From Bacillus sp. MM2020_1 (GTDB taxonomy: Bacteria > Bacillota > Bacilli > Bacillales > Cytobacillaceae): DNA of 52,479 nucleotides. The stretch spans positions 1 through 52,479 of the forward strand of contig JAANMP010000032.1 in NCBI GenBank assembly GCA_011250595.1. The letters run 5' to 3'. Every line of letters starts with the position of its first letter. Positions within the stretch are counted from its first letter, which is position 1. This document shows positions 51,084 to 52,479 of this stretch, in pieces. The translations under genes and the position numbers were made by a program. The notes below the pieces were generated by a model. It was not told the DNA's origin and searched no databases. It saw nothing but the letters and a program-made list of their open reading frames with translations.

Positions 51084-52355
51084 TTGAAAATAAATCTTGA
51101 GCGATTACTATTGGATATTGATAGTTATGCAACGTATGGGGAAAATGATCAGGGAGGGGTAACAAGGCCAAGTTTTTCTCCAGCAGATGTTGAGGTTCGT
51201 CAATTATTTATTGAAGAAATAAAGGAAATGGGTTTAGAAGTGATTATCGATGGGGCTGCAAATATTTGGGGGAAATATAAGGGGACAGGGAAAAAAAGGG
51301 GGAGTATCGTCATAGGTTCCCATTTGGATTCTGTCCCAAATGGAGGTAAATATGACGGACCATTAGGAGTGTTAATGGCTAAAGAAATTGTGAAAAGATT
51401 AATAGAATCAAATATTCGCCTTGATCATGATATCGAAATTGTCTCCTTCACTGCAGAGGAATCTAATGATTTTAATTTATCCACTTTCGGGAGCCGCTCG
51501 TTTGTTGGCCGTTTAACCGCAGAAATGCTACAAGATGCATGTGATTTAAAAGGGGATCGGCTTAGCAATGAATTGAATAAGGTTAACGGCGGACTAGATA
51601 AATTTGCGATGATGAAGAATATGCACAGTGATATACAGGCTTTTATTGAACTCCATATTGAGCAAGGACAGCGTTTAGAAAGTGCTAACATTCCAATGGC
51701 TGTTATTAACAGTGTTGTCGGGACGTATCGAAGTACTGTCAAAGTGATAGGCCAATCCAACCACTCAGGTACTACGATGATGCAACATCGAAAAGATGCA
51801 CTTACTGCTTCCTCTGAGATGATTCTTGCAGTGGAAAGATATTGTCAGAGCCAGGGGGATGTTGTTGGTACTGTCGGAAGGCTAACGGTCAGTCCGAATG
51901 CAGCCAACATTATTCCAGGTCAAATTGATTTTATCTTAGAGGTTAGAGCTGAAAAGTCGGGGACGATTCAACGGGCGGTAGAAGTAATCCAAGAGATTTG
52001 GCAGGAGATTGCTGCAAGAAGAGAAGTGAAAATTCAACAGGAAGTATTTCTTGATCAAAAACCTGTGGTCTTAGATCACGATATTGTTACTAGTCTTGTT
52101 GAAACCGCAAGAGATATGAATGAACCTTGTTTAGTACTACCTAGTATGGCTGTTCACGACGCAGCCCATATGGCAAGTATTACAAAGTCAGCCATGGTTT
52201 TTGTTAAGAGCATAGACGGGAAAAGTCATTGCCCTGAGGAGTACAGCCAGCCTGAGGATATTGAAAAAGCTGGTAATCTAATTTTGCAGGGAATCATTAA
52301 TTTAGATCGTACTCTTTCAAAATCTCATTTTTTAAAAAGTACTAATCTTCAGTGA
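51084..52355 (+). CDS. M20-family N-carbamoyl-L-amino acid hydrolase/allantoate amidohydrolase-like enzyme
   Basis: 423 residues from a TTG with GAGGTG upstream. Metal-site motifs in order: GSHLDSVPNGGKYDGPLG (His and Asp ligands near residue 80), TAEESNDF, IELHIEQGQRLE, the dimerisation-domain SNHSGTTMM and the late SMAVHDAAHMA histidine. These fit the hydantoinase/carbamoylase group that hydrolyses ureido or carbamoyl groups, giving ammonia, CO2 and an amino acid. Next to a two-component flavin monooxygenase it may process a ring-opened nitrogen compound. The usual purine allantoin genes are absent. Confidence 0.87.
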   Translation: MKINLERLLLDIDSYATYGENDQGGVTRPSFSPADVEVRQLFIEEIKEMGLEVIIDGAANIWGKYKGTGKKRGSIVIGSHLDSVPNGGKYDGPLGVLMAKEIVKRLIESNIRLDHDIEIVSFTAEESNDFNLSTFGSRSFVGRLTAEMLQDACDLKGDRLSNELNKVNGGLDKFAMMKNMHSDIQAFIELHIEQGQRLESANIPMAVINSVVGTYRSTVKVIGQSNHSGTTMMQHRKDALTASSEMILAVERYCQSQGDVVGTVGRLTVSPNAANIIPGQIDFILEVRAEKSGTIQRAVEVIQEIWQEIAARREVKIQQEVFLDQKPVVLDHDIVTSLVETARDMNEPCLVLPSMAVHDAAHMASITKSAMVFVKSIDGKSHCPEEYSQPEDIEKAGNLILQGIINLDRTLSKSHFLKSTNLQ

Positions 52356-52423
52356 ATCATAGTACAAGCCAACCTAGAAAATATGATATTGTATGTTAAA
52401 AATAAAAAAGATTACAAAAGTGA

Positions 52424-52471
52424 GAATTTTTAGAAAATTAAATTGACATTAACACTATGGATTTGTTATTT
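52424..52471 (+). promoter_or_regulatory. Promoter at the right edge sharing the 48799 element
   Basis: GAATTTTTAGAAAATTA (52424-52440), two bases, TTGACA (52443-52448), 17-nt spacer, TTATTT (52466-52471). The gene it drives lies outside the window. Confidence 0.65.
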
Positions 52472-52479
52472 TTAATTAA

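Noticed and set aside
1..52479. tRNA, rRNA, CRISPR arrays, insertion sequences and prophage genes
   Set aside because: No cloverleaf, rRNA segment, regularly spaced short repeat array, transposase or integrase was recognised on either strand.

Overview
The window looks like chromosomal DNA of an aerobic, endospore-forming Bacillaceae species (Bacillus/Neobacillus-like). It is A+T-rich, has strong AGGAGG-type ribosome binding sites and many TTG/GTG starts, and carries an alpha/beta-type small acid-soluble spore protein (SASP, 23380-23574), a YyaC-type spore protein (31235-31855) and a CxxH/CxxC small protein (45684-45863). I saw no tRNA, rRNA, insertion sequence, phage gene or CRISPR array. 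The genus is inference; no marker gene is present.

Left part (1-31.9 kb), a series of small metabolic units. 24-5377: Fe-type alcohol dehydrogenase, SsuABC/TauABC-like ABC transporter and class III aminotransferase, probably one catabolic or scavenging unit. 5.5-11.1 kb: MATE exporter, two methyltransferases, several small conserved proteins, a DUF2161 nuclease-fold protein, a CtaG remnant and an intergenic block of 52-bp direct repeats. 11.3-16.4 kb: malate synthase G, DeoD and an FUSC-type transporter. 16.5-20.8 kb: GntR regulator, tartrate/isopropylmalate-type dehydrogenase preceded by a perfect palindrome, an S-component-like membrane protein whose start region can pair with an upstream arm, and an acetolactate-synthase-like TPP enzyme. 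20.9-31.9 kb: GGCT-like protein, DUF2062 protein, SDR, SASP, DadA-like oxidase, a LuxR-type regulator divergent from an esterase plus Baeyer-Villiger monooxygenase pair, PiT phosphate transporter, ketopantoate reductase and YyaC.

Central accessory block (31.9-45.9 kb), the most interesting part. It starts with one FCD-type GntR regulator and ends near a close paralogue with the same DNA-reading segment. Between them lie an L-aspartate-dehydrogenase-family enzyme, two multi-pass transporters, a P5CR-like Rossmann protein, a 28-residue peptide, an orphan 111-residue protein, two [2Fe-2S] ferredoxins, a creatininase-family hydrolase, a haem-oxygenase-like diiron oxidase (HDO) with all six expected metal ligands, an aldehyde dehydrogenase, a GlcG-type protein and a split ChrA pair. 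About thirteen copies or variants of the motif TTGGTATACCAA lie almost exclusively in the intergenic spaces here, often on the -10 box of a recognisable promoter. cre-like sites add likely catabolite repression. I read this as one substrate-induced catabolic regulon for an unidentified compound, in which a ferredoxin feeds electrons to the HDO.

Right part (46-52.5 kb). A CAP-domain protein and a three-part regulator lie on the minus strand. Divergent from the regulator is a flavin reductase / HpaB-type monooxygenase pair, followed by an M20 N-carbamoylase/allantoate amidohydrolase-like enzyme. The promoter of the flavin reductase and the promoter at the right edge share a 17-nt dyad-containing element at the same distance from TTGACA, so a co-regulated unit probably continues beyond the window.
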